Shown one piece after another: positions 14,411 through 21,676 of a stretch of DNA of 21,754 nt; within the stretch, counting starts at the first letter, position 1, and each line of letters begins with the position of its first letter. The DNA lies in contig JBJEQH010000010.1 in the NCBI GenBank assembly GCA_051881655.1, forward strand, positions 1-21,754, given 5' to 3'. Source of the DNA: Heritagella sp051881655. Its GTDB lineage: Bacteria > Bacillota > Clostridia > Oscillospirales > Acutalibacteraceae. Position numbers and translations under genes: made by a program. The notes under the pieces are model-generated. The model worked only from the letters and a program-made list of their open reading frames with translations. It was not told the origin of the DNA and did not search any database.

Positions 14411-14431
14411 GTTTTTACGGGAGGAACAAAA

Positions 14432-14971
14432 ATGGAACTGAAAGGCTCGAAAACCGAGAAAAATCTGATGGCCGCTTTTGCCGGTGAATCCCAGGCCCGC
14501 AACAAGTATACGTACTATGCTTCGAAAGCGAAGAAAGACGGCTATGTGCAGATCGCAGCCCTGTTTGAGGAGACCGCTGCAAACGAGAAGGAGCACGCGA
14601 AGATCTGGTTTAAGCTCCTGCATGACGGCGCCGTAGGTCCCACGACCGAAAACCTGGAGGACGCCGCACAGGGCGAGAATTACGAGTGGACGGACATGTA
14701 TCCCTCCTTTGCCAAAGAGGCCCGTGAAGAGGGCTTCGAGCAGATCGCGGCTCTGTTTGAGGCCGTAGCGGCCATTGAGAAAGAGCACGAGGAGCGCTAC
14801 CGCAAACTGCTCGCCAATGTACAGGGCGGCCTGGTCTTCTCCCGTGACGAGGATCAGATCTGGCAGTGCAGCAACTGCGGCCATATCGTCGTAGGGATAA
14901 AAGCCCCCGAGGTATGTCCCGTGTGCGCCCACCCGCAGTCCTATTTCCAGATCAAAGCGGAAAATTATTGA
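14432..14971 (+). CDS. rbr: Rubrerythrin
   Basis: A 179-residue cytoplasmic non-haem iron peroxidase of anaerobes that reduces hydrogen peroxide. The N-terminal four-helix domain carries the diiron ligands in GES (E19), ANEKEH (E52, H55), a second Glu cluster near 96-99 and AIEKEHEER (E116, H119). The C-terminal rubredoxin-like domain has CSNC at 146-149 and CPVC at 162-165 for the Fe-Cys4 centre. The length is close to the usual 180-195. GGGAGG with 7-nt spacing precedes the ATG. The gene has its own promoter and the Fur/PerR-like palindrome, and ends in a strong terminator, so it is a single-gene unit. Confidence 0.97.
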   Translation: MELKGSKTEKNLMAAFAGESQARNKYTYYASKAKKDGYVQIAALFEETAANEKEHAKIWFKLLHDGAVGPTTENLEDAAQGENYEWTDMYPSFAKEAREEGFEQIAALFEAVAAIEKEHEERYRKLLANVQGGLVFSRDEDQIWQCSNCGHIVVGIKAPEVCPVCAHPQSYFQIKAENY

Positions 14972-15010
14972 GAACGGATCCCGGCAGGGTACATTCCCTT
15001 ACCGGCAAAA

Positions 15011-15057
15011 ACGGAGGCCCCCAAAAGCGCAAAGCGGATGGGGTGCCTCCGTTTTTT
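15011..15057 (+). terminator. Rho-independent terminator of rubrerythrin
   Basis: ACGGAGGC (15011-15018) pairs with GCCTCCGT (15045-15052), with an inner CCCC/GGGG helix, followed by six T residues (15052-15057). A run of five A residues before the stem means it could also work on the other strand. Confidence 0.9.
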
Positions 15058-15075
15058 CTTTTTGCGGAATGGGAA

Positions 15076-15115
15076 ACGGGTTCGGCAGGCTGAACACCAT
15101 GCCCGAGCCGTTTTT
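15076..15115 (+). terminator. Second terminator-like hairpin between rubrerythrin and the second MATE gene
   Basis: ACGG-G-TTCGG (15076-15085) pairs with CCGAGCCGT (15103-15111), with one bulged G and one G-U pair, followed by TTTTT. It is weaker than the terminator before it and may be a back-up. Confidence 0.45.
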
Positions 15116-15127
15116 GGCTGTGTGACA

Positions 15128-15144
15128 AAAAGTCCGGGACTTTT
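15128..15144. repeat. Short perfect inverted repeat upstream of the second MATE promoter
   Basis: AAAAGTC (15128-15134) and GACTTTT (15138-15144) flank CGG. It lies 20 bases upstream of the -35 box of the MATE promoter, a position suited to an activator or repressor site. It could equally be a small RNA hairpin followed by few T residues. Confidence 0.35.
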
Positions 15145-15164
15145 AACAGGAACTTTATGAAATC

Positions 15165-15193
15165 TTTACATAGCGGGATTCCGGGAGTATAAT
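15165..15193 (+). promoter_or_regulatory. Promoter of the second MATE gene
   Basis: -35 TTTACA (15165-15170), a 17-nt spacer and a perfect -10 TATAAT (15188-15193). Transcription would start near 15200, which makes a TTG at 15208 an unlikely translation start. Confidence 0.8.
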
Positions 15194-15249
15194 AGAAAGG
15201 AAAATAATTGAAAGAACGGGAAAGGATACCCGTGAGAGGAGACAGAAAT

Positions 15250-16617
15250 ATGGTACAGGAGGATCGCGCACAGGCCCAGTATCGGAAAATGACGGAAACA
15301 CCGATTCCCAAACTGGTCCTCACCCTGGGCATTCCCACCACCATCAGCATGCTGGTCACCAACATCTATAATATGGCAGACACATTCTTTGTCGGCACCC
15401 TGGGGACCAGCGCCAGCGGCGCCACCGGTGTGGTATTCGGCCTGATGGGGATTATTCAGGCCTTTGGCTTTATGCTGGGCCACGGCGCCGGCAGCAACAT
15501 CAGCCGCCGGTTGGGCAGCCGGGAGGTGGACAAGGCCCGGATGTATGCGGCCACCAGCTTCTATGCATCCCTGGGGGCGGGGCTGCTGATTCTGCTCTTG
15601 GGATTCTGTTTTCAGGATCCGCTTCTGCGGTTGTTGGGGAGCACCGATTCCATTTTGCCCTATGCGCGGGATTACAGCACCTGGATTCTGATGGCGGCCC
15701 CGGCGATGGCCGGCAGCTGTGTAATGAACAATATTCTGCGCTACGAGGGCAAGGCCACCTTTGCCATGTGCGGGCTGGTCAGCGGCGGTCTGCTGAATAT
15801 TCTGGGGGATTACCTGTTGATCCAGGTTTTTTCCCTGGGAATCTCCGGTGCGGGAATCTCCACCGCCGTCTCGCAGTACATCAGTGCCGGCATTCTGCTG
15901 GTTCCGTTTGTCACGAAAAAAGTGCAAAGCCGGGTGACTCCCCGGTTTGTCAGCCATCGTTTTCATGATCTGCTGACTATTCTGACCACGGGTCTGCCCA
16001 GCATGATGCGCCAGGGGCTCGGCAGTATTTCCACCATGGTGCTCAACGGCTGTGCGGGACCGTATGGGGATGCCGCCATCGCCGCCATGAGTATTGTCTC
16101 TCGGGTGATGAATTTCCTGTTCTGTATCGGCCTGGGGGTGGGGCAGGGCTTCCAGCCGGTCAGCGCCTTCAATTATGGCGCAAAGAAATACTCCCGCACG
16201 AAAAATGCCGCCCTGTTCACCTGCTTTTTCAGCATGGTGGTGCTGGCAGTGGCCGCCGTTTTCGGATGGGTATTTGCCGGGCCGATTGTCACACTGTTTC
16301 GGGATGACCCCGATGTGATTGCCATTGGAACCTTTGCCCTGCAGGCGCACTGCATTGCACTCTGTTTTCTGCCGCTTTCCGTGTGCGGCAATATGCTGTT
16401 CCAGAGCATCGGGAAAAGCGGGCGTGCCACCTTCCTCGCCAGCAGCCGCAGCGGACTGTTCTTCATTCCGATTGTACTGCTGCTGAATTGGTGCATGGGG
16501 CTGACCGGATTGCAGATTGCCCAGGCGGTGGCCGATATCCTGTCGGCGCTGGTCACGCTGCCGCTGGTCTGGTCCTTCCTGCGCCATCTGCCCCCGGATG
16601 GAGCCGAAGCCGCCTGA
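15250..16617 (+). CDS. MATE-family efflux transporter, MepA-like (second copy)
   Basis: A 455-residue 12-helix exporter. Typical segments are PIPKLVLTLGIPTTISMLVTNIYNMADTFFVG at the N-terminus, GHGAGSNISRRLGSRE, NNILRYEGKATFAM, GVGQGFQPVSAFNYGAKKY and the closing LFFIPIVLLLN region. These match MepA/NorM-like MATE proteins of Firmicutes, which remove cationic drugs or metabolites with a sodium or proton gradient. It is only distantly related to the MATE protein at 6774. ATG 15250 is chosen because GAGAGGAG (15234-15241) lies 8 nt upstream; the frame is open from TTG 15208 but that site has no ribosome binding signal. It is a single-gene unit with its own promoter and terminator. No MarR-type regulator is adjacent, so control may come from outside the window. 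Confidence 0.94.
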   Translation: MVQEDRAQAQYRKMTETPIPKLVLTLGIPTTISMLVTNIYNMADTFFVGTLGTSASGATGVVFGLMGIIQAFGFMLGHGAGSNISRRLGSREVDKARMYAATSFYASLGAGLLILLLGFCFQDPLLRLLGSTDSILPYARDYSTWILMAAPAMAGSCVMNNILRYEGKATFAMCGLVSGGLLNILGDYLLIQVFSLGISGAGISTAVSQYISAGILLVPFVTKKVQSRVTPRFVSHRFHDLLTILTTGLPSMMRQGLGSISTMVLNGCAGPYGDAAIAAMSIVSRVMNFLFCIGLGVGQGFQPVSAFNYGAKKYSRTKNAALFTCFFSMVVLAVAAVFGWVFAGPIVTLFRDDPDVIAIGTFALQAHCIALCFLPLSVCGNMLFQSIGKSGRATFLASSRSGLFFIPIVLLLNWCMGLTGLQIAQAVADILSALVTLPLVWSFLRHLPPDGAEAA

Positions 16618-16650
16618 TTTTACGAAAACTGGATTTTTGAGGAATCAAAA

Positions 16651-16690
16651 AAGCGCATCTCTTCTTCAAAAAAGAAGAGGTGCGCTTTTT
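16651..16690. terminator. Bidirectional terminator between the second MATE gene and the DUF362 gene
   Basis: AAGCGCATCTCTTCTT (16651-16666) pairs with AAGAAGAGGTGCGCTT (16672-16687), with one G-U pair. T residues follow on the plus strand (16686-16690), and an A run precedes the stem, so it can end both converging transcripts. Confidence 0.88.
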
Positions 16691-16705
16691 GCTGCCGCGG
16701 GGATC

Positions 16706-17833
16706 TTATTTTACCGTTACAAGTTCATAAGAGCGGGTACCCAGCCCGATCTTTTCGGCGTGAACCAGCCCGGCCTGCCAGGTGGATTCGGGGGTGGTAT
16801 CCGTAAAATGGTCGCCGGTGGGGACGAAATTTTCGTCGCTCAAATGGTCACCCAGCAGACTGTTGCGGTTGGGCGTGCAGGCATTGACCGCATCGACACA
16901 GGCCTGGTCCAGCGCCACGGGATCAAAGCTCGCGTACATGCCGATATCCGGGACAATGGGGGTGTCGTTTTCGCCATGGCAGTCGCAGTATGGGCTGACG
17001 TCCATCACCAGGCTGATATGGAAGCACGGCCGCCCATGGCAGACCGCTTGGGTGTACTCGGCAATTTTGCAGTCCAGAATATCGTTGGCGTTGGAATTGC
17101 GGTTGGCAATGGCGTCGAAATTGCAGCGGCCGATGCAGCGTCCGCAGCCGGCGCATTTCTGGGGATCAATGTGGGCCTTGCCGCGCTCGTCATAAAAGAT
17201 AGCGTCCTGCCCGCACTCTTTGGCGCACAGCCGGCATCCGCGGCACAGATGGGTGCTGATGACCGGCTTTCCGTTGTTGTGCTGGTCCATTTTTCCGGCC
17301 CGACTGCCGCAGCCCATACCGATATTTTTCAGCGCACCGCCAAAACCGGTGCACTCGTGCCCTTTAAAGTGGGTCAGAGAGATCAGTACGTCCGCATCCA
17401 TAATGGCGCGGCCGATCCGCGCCGTTTTTGTGTATTCTCCGCCCGGAACCGGAACCTCCACATCGTCCAGGCCGCGCAGCCCGTCGCCGATGATGATCTG
17501 ACAGCCGGTGGATAAGGGGGAAAAGCCGTTTTCAAAAGCGGCGGCCAGATGTTCCGGCGCATTTTTCCGCGGACCGGGGTACAGCGTATTACAGTCGGTC
17601 AAAAAGGGGATTCCGCCCTTTTCCCACACCAGGTCGGCCACGGCCTTGGCGTAATTGGGGCGCAGAAAAGCGAGATTGCCCGGTTCGCCGAAGTGCATTT
17701 TGATGGCGACCAGTTTTTTCTCCATCTCCAGAGAATCAAAGCCCGCCGCCCGAATCAGCTTTTGCAGCTTTTGCAGCTGGTTGGTCCCCGGGGGGCAGCG
17801 GAAATCGGTAAAGTACACTTTTGAAGGCATCAT
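16706..17833 (-). CDS. DUF362-domain protein with two [4Fe-4S] ferredoxin motifs
   Basis: A 375-residue protein, probably cytoplasmic, of unknown function. The N-terminal DUF362 part contains VAIKMHFGEPGN (43-54), LTDCNTLYPG, LISLTHFKGHECTGFGGALKNIGMGC and other conserved turns. The ferredoxin part has two CxxCxxCxxxC clusters, C197/C200/C203/C207 and C227/C230/C233/C237. The C-terminal part ends with SFDPVALDQACVDAVN, also conserved in the family. An electron-transfer or redox-enzyme role is likely from the clusters, but no reaction is established. The start is ATG 17833 or 17830, with AAAGGAAG upstream. It has its own promoter just upstream and ends at the bidirectional terminator at 16651-16690. 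Confidence 0.9.
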   Translation of the reverse strand: MMPSKVYFTDFRCPPGTNQLQKLQKLIRAAGFDSLEMEKKLVAIKMHFGEPGNLAFLRPNYAKAVADLVWEKGGIPFLTDCNTLYPGPRKNAPEHLAAAFENGFSPLSTGCQIIIGDGLRGLDDVEVPVPGGEYTKTARIGRAIMDADVLISLTHFKGHECTGFGGALKNIGMGCGSRAGKMDQHNNGKPVISTHLCRGCRLCAKECGQDAIFYDERGKAHIDPQKCAGCGRCIGRCNFDAIANRNSNANDILDCKIAEYTQAVCHGRPCFHISLVMDVSPYCDCHGENDTPIVPDIGMYASFDPVALDQACVDAVNACTPNRNSLLGDHLSDENFVPTGDHFTDTTPESTWQAGLVHAEKIGLGTRSYELVTVK

Positions 17834-17877
17834 GATCTGCTTCCTTTCTCGTTGACAAATTCTGCAAAGGCTGCCGG

Positions 17878-17915
17878 AAAAACCGAGGGCGGGCGCTTTG
17901 CGGAAAACCGCTCGT
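17878..17915 (-). terminator. Hairpin in the leader of the DUF362 gene, terminator or attenuator candidate
   Basis: On the minus strand CGAG (17914-17911) pairs with CTCG (17887-17884) around an inner CGG-TTTT-CCG hairpin. GTTTTT follows (to 17878). It lies downstream of the promoter at 17924-17952. It may end transcripts of the WYL gene, or reduce transcription into the DUF362 gene. Confidence 0.4.
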
Positions 17916-17923
17916 TTTTATTT

Positions 17924-17952
17924 AGTATAGCGAAAGAAGAGGCAAACTGCAA
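17924..17952 (-). promoter_or_regulatory. Promoter of the DUF362 gene
   Basis: On the minus strand, -35 TTGCAG (17952-17947), a 17-nt spacer and -10 TATACT (17929-17924). The start would be near 17917, about 84 bases before the coding sequence. Confidence 0.65.
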
Positions 17953-17961
17953 TGGGGAAGT

Positions 17962-18951
17962 TCACGTTTTCTCCTCAGCTGCCAAAATTCGCAAGGCGGC
18001 CTGCTGCATGGCATCCCTGGCCTTTTGGGGAGAGAGAATGCGCACCCTTCCCTCAAACTGGAAGACCCACGCCAGGAAAACCCCGCTGACATGAACCGGG
18101 ACCACCGCCCGGAAATGGCGGTCATCCACCGGATGCAGGCGCAGGTCCCGGCCGAAGCGGTCATAAAAGGCATCAGCCAGAGCCATTTCCGCCTCCAGTG
18201 TGACGGGAGGTTCGTCCGCTGCATACAGACCGGACATGCGCCGGGCGTATTCCCCGGCATCAAAATCCTGGGGAGGGGGCACGCGGGACCCGCTCAAAAT
18301 ATGAATATCCTCCATTTTGTCCACCCGAAAATGGCAGATCCTCCCCCGGCGGGGAGACTCCCCCAGCAGATAGTAGGTTTCATCATCCCACAGCAGGGCA
18401 TACGGGCTGACCACCGAGTATTCGCCGTTATAGCGATACTGCTTTTTCCACCCCCGCTGAAACGAGTAAGTATAGGAGAAACAGCGGAAGGAGATTTTGC
18501 GTCCGCTGTTGATGGCCTGATGCAGAAGGTCTACGTTCAGCAGGGCGGACTCGTTGGTGATTTTACTCCGGTGGGAAATATAGATCGGTCGCTGCAGCTG
18601 CCGGCGCTCAAAGCGGCTGGTCAGCCCTTCGATTTTCCGGATGAGCTGATGGGAGCGGCGCTCGCTGATACATGGAGAGGAGGAAACGGCGTCGGCCAGC
18701 ATTTTCAGCTCGGGCAGGGTGAATTCCCGCTGGGCGAGATAGTAATTCCCGCCGTGGCTCTCGATGTCCATGCCCATCTCCTTTAAAACGCGGATATCAT
18801 CATACAGGCTTTTCCGCTCTGCCGGGATGCCCTCCTTTTCCAGCATGGCAATCAGGTCCGGCAGGGTGGCCGGGTGGGCGGGATCGGTATTTTCCAAAAA
18901 GAAATTCCGGATCAGCAGCAGTTTCTTCTTTCGATTAGGGCCTTTTGCCAT
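17962..18951 (-). CDS. WYL-domain transcriptional regulator with N-terminal HTH
   Basis: A 329-residue regulator. The N-terminal winged helix (about 1-75) contains KSLYDDIRVLKEMGMDI, the recognition-helix region of DeoR/HTH_11-like proteins. A linker rich in charged residues follows. The WYL domain then shows SFRCFSYTY and VVSPYALLWDDETYYLLGE, and a C-terminal WCX-like region follows. WYL domains sense a ligand, often nucleic acid or nucleotide related, but none is assigned here. Start choice: MAKGPNRKKK at 18951 has AGAGGGAG 5 nt upstream and resembles the usual N-terminus of this family in Clostridia. ATG 18975 would add 8 residues and has a poorly spaced GGAG. The gene is divergent from niaR. 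Its targets are unknown; the DUF362 gene downstream is one candidate. Confidence 0.9.
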   Translation of the reverse strand: MAKGPNRKKKLLLIRNFFLENTDPAHPATLPDLIAMLEKEGIPAERKSLYDDIRVLKEMGMDIESHGGNYYLAQREFTLPELKMLADAVSSSPCISERRSHQLIRKIEGLTSRFERRQLQRPIYISHRSKITNESALLNVDLLHQAINSGRKISFRCFSYTYSFQRGWKKQYRYNGEYSVVSPYALLWDDETYYLLGESPRRGRICHFRVDKMEDIHILSGSRVPPPQDFDAGEYARRMSGLYAADEPPVTLEAEMALADAFYDRFGRDLRLHPVDDRHFRAVVPVHVSGVFLAWVFQFEGRVRILSPQKARDAMQQAALRILAAEEKT

Positions 18952-19034
18952 GGCAGCTCCCTCTTTTCTTTCCATAAGTCTTTTCTCTCCTTACAATTAT
19001 GGAAGAAGAGGTGTCCCATAAAAAGGACTTTCTT

Positions 19035-19053
19035 CTGACACGCCCCCTGTCAG
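19035..19053. repeat. Inverted repeat in the WYL/niaR divergent region
   Basis: CTGACA (19035-19040) and TGTCAG (19048-19053) are perfect complements 7 bases apart. Further TGTC/GACA half-sites lie nearby (about 19012, 19056 and 19103). This could be an operator for NiaR or for the WYL regulator. I cannot confirm the match to a known NiaR site. Confidence 0.35.
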
Positions 19054-19111
19054 GCAGACATTTTTCGGGGAGGGAAAAGTCGGTTGTCTTTTCTTTTGTC
19101 GTGACATATGG

Positions 19112-19117
19112 TATACT
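19112..19117 (+). promoter_or_regulatory. -10 box of the niaR operon promoter
   Basis: TATACT is a good -10 box 32 bases before the niaR start. The -35 region (about 19089-19094) is only T-rich and has no clear TTGACA, so an activator or another binding mode may be needed. One TGACA half-site lies just upstream at 19102-19106. Confidence 0.45.
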
Positions 19118-19148
19118 AATCCGGAGAATACAGAGAGGAGTGGCAGAT

Positions 19149-19688
19149 TTGCAGGGAACATCGGCACAGAGAAGAGAAAAAATTCTGCAGGAGCTGCAGC
19201 GGGCAAACGGTCCGGTCAGCGCCAGCGCACTGGCCCGGCAGTTTTCCGTCAGCCGCCAGATCATCGTGGGGGATATTGCGCTGCTGCGCGCTTCCAATGT
19301 GGATATTCTGGCAACCCCGCGGGGGTATATCCTGCAGAAAAAAGAGGCGCACAGCGGAACCTGCTACACCATCGCCTGCCGTCATGATGAGGAGGGGATC
19401 CGCCGCGAGCTGTATACGGTAGTGGACCTGGGCGGCGAAGTGGTGGATGCGATTATCGAGCATCCGGTCTATGGACAGTTGACCGGCCCCCTGCATGTGG
19501 CCTCCCGGTTTGATGCCGATCTGTTTATGGAGCGGCTGGCCCGGCACCAGGCGGAGCCGCTCTGCCGCTTAACGAACGGGGTGCATCTGCACACGCTCCG
19601 GTGCCCGAACGGGGAGACGTTTCAGCGCATTACAGCCGCGCTTCGGGAACAGGGAATCCTGTTTGAAAAGGAAGAGGAGGAACGATAG
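19149..19688 (+). CDS. niaR: NiaR-type transcription repressor (HTH plus 3H domain)
   Basis: A 179-residue regulator of NAD precursor genes in Firmicutes and Thermotogae, where nicotinic acid acts as co-repressor. The N-terminal HTH (about 5-60) includes RREKILQELQRANGPVSASA and SVSRQIIVGDIALLRASN. The C-terminal 3H domain shows the conserved histidines in CYTIACRH, IIEHPVYGQLTGPLHVASRFD and TNGVHLHTL, which bind metal in the solved homologue. The start is TTG 19149 because GAGGAG (19135-19140) lies 8 nt upstream; a GTG at 19140 overlaps that site. The length equals that of typical NiaR. No nad or nicotinate transporter gene lies in the window, so its targets are elsewhere or include its own operon. 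Confidence 0.9.
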   Translation: MQGTSAQRREKILQELQRANGPVSASALARQFSVSRQIIVGDIALLRASNVDILATPRGYILQKKEAHSGTCYTIACRHDEEGIRRELYTVVDLGGEVVDAIIEHPVYGQLTGPLHVASRFDADLFMERLARHQAEPLCRLTNGVHLHTLRCPNGETFQRITAALREQGILFEKEEEER

Positions 19689-19690
19689 CC

Positions 19691-20386
19691 GTGCGGTATG
19701 AGGCGATCCGGCCGGCGGTTTTTCTCAGCCGTCCCAACCGGTTTGTGGCGATGGTGCAGCTGGACGGAAAAACCGTGCGCTGTCATGTGAAAAATACGGG
19801 CCGTTGCCGCGAACTGCTGATCCCGGGTACCCCGGTGTTCGTACAGATGCACGAGCAGGAAAACCGGCGGACAGCCTGCTCGCTGATCACCGTAAACCGC
19901 GGGGGCGAGCTGATCAACATGGACTCCCAGGCGCCGAACAAGGCGGCGGGGGAGTGGCTGCAAAAGGAAAATTTGCCGGGGAAGCCCTCCCTTCTGCGCC
20001 CGGAAACCGTGTTCGGGGAATCCCGGTTTGATTTTTATGCGGAACGGGCGACCGGGCAGGGAACCGAGCGCCATTTTATCGAGGTAAAGGGCGTGACGCT
20101 GGAGGAAAACGGAGTGGCCCGTTTTCCGGATGCCCCCACCAAGCGGGGGGAAAAGCACATCCGTGAGCTGATCCGCGCCCAGACTATGGGATATCGGGCG
20201 CAGATTCTTTTTGTGGTGCAGATGGCCTGTGCCGTGCAGATGGAGCCCAATGGGGCAACGGACCCGGCGTTTGCCCGGGCCCTGTGTGAGGCGGCCGAGA
20301 ATGGGGTAAGGGTCCGGGCGGTGACCTGCCGGATTACCCCCGACAGTATGGAAATACTCCGGGAAATCCCGGTTATTCTTCCGTGA
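19691..20386 (+). CDS. sfsA: SfsA family protein (sugar fermentation stimulation homologue)
   Basis: A 231-residue protein of the SfsA family. It carries the N-terminal signature RPNRFVAMVQLDG and the hallmark CHVKNTGRCRELLIPG. The nuclease-like core FVEV-type motif appears as HFIEVKGVTL, followed by FPDAPTKRGEKHIRELI and AQILFVVQM. The acidic and Lys residues (E and K of IEVKG, D and K of FPDAPTKRG) resemble a PD-(D/E)XK nuclease site; the family has been linked to DNA/RNA binding and cleavage, and in E. coli to maltose metabolism. GTG 19691 is the start, with AGGAGG 10 nt upstream inside the end of niaR. Only 2 bases separate the genes, so they are co-transcribed. Confidence 0.95.
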   Translation: MRYEAIRPAVFLSRPNRFVAMVQLDGKTVRCHVKNTGRCRELLIPGTPVFVQMHEQENRRTACSLITVNRGGELINMDSQAPNKAAGEWLQKENLPGKPSLLRPETVFGESRFDFYAERATGQGTERHFIEVKGVTLEENGVARFPDAPTKRGEKHIRELIRAQTMGYRAQILFVVQMACAVQMEPNGATDPAFARALCEAAENGVRVRAVTCRITPDSMEILREIPVILP

Positions 20387-20409
20387 AAGAGACAAGGAGA
20401 GGGAAAAGT

Positions 20410-21612
20410 ATGATTGCAACGGTTACGTTAAATCCTTCGATCGACTATATTGTGAAAGCCGAATCGCTGCTTCCCGGCGGGATCACCCGCACCCGGGAGG
20501 AATCGGTTTACCCCGGGGGAAAGGGGATCAATGTATCGGTGATGTTGGCAGGACTGGGACAGGAGAGCTGTGCCTTTGGCTTTACGGCCGGTTTTACCGG
20601 AGAGAAAATTGAAGAGGATCTCCGCGCTTTTGGCTGCCGGACGGCGATGATCCAACTGAAAGAGGGATTTTCCCGCATCAATGTAAAGATTCACGCGCAG
20701 GAGGAGAGCGAAATTAACGGCCACGGCCCGGTGATCACGCAGGAGGATGTCGGGCGCCTGCTGGAGCGGCTGGATGGACTGAAAGAAGGAGACTGGCTGG
20801 TGCTGGCCGGCAGCATTCCGCCCGGATTGCCCCGGGATCTGTACGGACAGATCCTCGCCCGGATGCAGGGCCGGGGGATCGGGTGTATCGTGGATGCCGA
20901 GGGCGAAGCCCTGCGCTGTACGCTTTCCGGCCACCCGTTTTTGATCAAACCCAATAGGCACGAGCTTTCGCAGCTGTGCGGAAAAGAGCTGCACACCCGC
21001 GAGGAAGTCATTCAGGCCGCCCATGCCCTGCAGCAGCAGGGGGCGCGGAATGTGCTGGTATCCATGGCGGGCGACGGCGCTCTGCTGGTACCGGAGGATG
21101 GGCCGGTGCTGTTCCGCGCCCCTAACCGCGGACAGGTGGTCAATTCCGTGGGGGCGGGAGACTCCATGGTGGCCGGATTTTTGGCCGGCTGGTGTATAAC
21201 CGGCAGTATGGAGCGCGCTCTGGAACTGGGAACCGCCTGCGGCAGCGCCACGGCCTTTACCACCTGGATTGCGGATCGGGGGCAGGTAGCGGCCCAGCTG
21301 GACGATCCGGGCGTGTTCGGCCTGGCCCCGCAGGAGAAAGCAGCTCGGCCGGGGAAAAAAGGAGAGAAGCTGTGGAATGTATCCGCCCTGGAAGGGGAGA
21401 AGGTATGGGTCGAATTTGAGACGACCGGTGCGGTGTGCTGTGCCGGGGCGGAGGAAGCACCCCTGGAGGATGAGGATTTTGCCGATGTATACCGCAGTGG
21501 AGTGTTCACGGTAGAGAAGGGGATGCTGGTTTCCGTACAGGATTCCGGTTACCGGATCCATCCGTTTAATGGGCAGATTACCGCCATCTACCGGTGGCTG
21601 GAAGAGAAATAA
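20410..21612 (+). CDS. PfkB-family sugar kinase, 1-phosphofructokinase-like, with a C-terminal extension
   Basis: A 400-residue protein. The first 305 residues are a PfkB/ribokinase-fold kinase of the 1-phosphofructokinase/tagatose-6-phosphate kinase branch. Landmarks are MIATVTLNPSIDYIV, YPGGKGINVSVMLAGLG (GGKG at 37-40), VLAGSIPPGLP, LIKPNRHEL and NSVGAGDSMVAGFLAG with the catalytic base D251. It should phosphorylate fructose-1-phosphate or a similar sugar phosphate at the expense of ATP. Residues of about 306-400 form an extra segment not found in ordinary 310-residue enzymes: a Lys-rich linker, a likely beta-rich stretch (KLWNVSALEGEKVWVEFET) and a closing YRIHPFNGQITAIYRWLEEK. The function of this tail is unknown. 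ATG 20410 follows AAGGAGAGGG. No PTS gene is adjacent. Confidence 0.88.
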   Translation: MIATVTLNPSIDYIVKAESLLPGGITRTREESVYPGGKGINVSVMLAGLGQESCAFGFTAGFTGEKIEEDLRAFGCRTAMIQLKEGFSRINVKIHAQEESEINGHGPVITQEDVGRLLERLDGLKEGDWLVLAGSIPPGLPRDLYGQILARMQGRGIGCIVDAEGEALRCTLSGHPFLIKPNRHELSQLCGKELHTREEVIQAAHALQQQGARNVLVSMAGDGALLVPEDGPVLFRAPNRGQVVNSVGAGDSMVAGFLAGWCITGSMERALELGTACGSATAFTTWIADRGQVAAQLDDPGVFGLAPQEKAARPGKKGEKLWNVSALEGEKVWVEFETTGAVCCAGAEEAPLEDEDFADVYRSGVFTVEKGMLVSVQDSGYRIHPFNGQITAIYRWLEEK

Positions 21613-21617
21613 AGAAA

Positions 21618-21654
21618 GTCAGGGCCGCTCTTTTTAGAAAAGAGCGGCCCTGAC
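21618..21654. repeat. Perfect 17-bp hairpin between the kinase gene and the next gene
   Basis: GTCAGGGCCGCTCTTTT (21618-21634) is fully complementary to 21638-21654, with a 3-nt loop. No T run follows on the plus strand (CCATGAAAAAAG), so it is not a standard terminator for the kinase gene. On the minus strand the stem is followed by TTTCTTTATTTC. It may still terminate, stabilise the upstream mRNA, or serve an opposing transcript. Confidence 0.6.
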
Positions 21655-21676
21655 CCATGAAAAAAGAGGGGTAAAA

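Larger units (their letters stand above)
14084..14431. other. Divergent intergenic region with two promoters
   Basis: This 348-base AT-rich stretch separates the minus-strand ligase operon from rubrerythrin. It holds the operon promoter (14168-14196), the rubrerythrin promoter (14347-14375) and its palindrome (14376-14410). The segment 14200-14340 has no gene or structure I can support. Confidence 0.7.

Noticed and set aside
15208..15249. TTG at 15208 as the start of the second MATE gene
   Set aside because: It lies only a few bases after the predicted transcription start and has no Shine-Dalgarno site; ATG 15250 has a good one.
15166..16587. 473-codon minus-strand open frame opposite the second MATE gene
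   Set aside because: The product is Gln/His/Gly-rich and hydrophilic, the mirror of a membrane protein; there is no ribosome binding site.
20428..21561. 377-codon minus-strand open frame opposite the sugar kinase gene
   Set aside because: Shadow of the PfkB gene, with no motif of its own.
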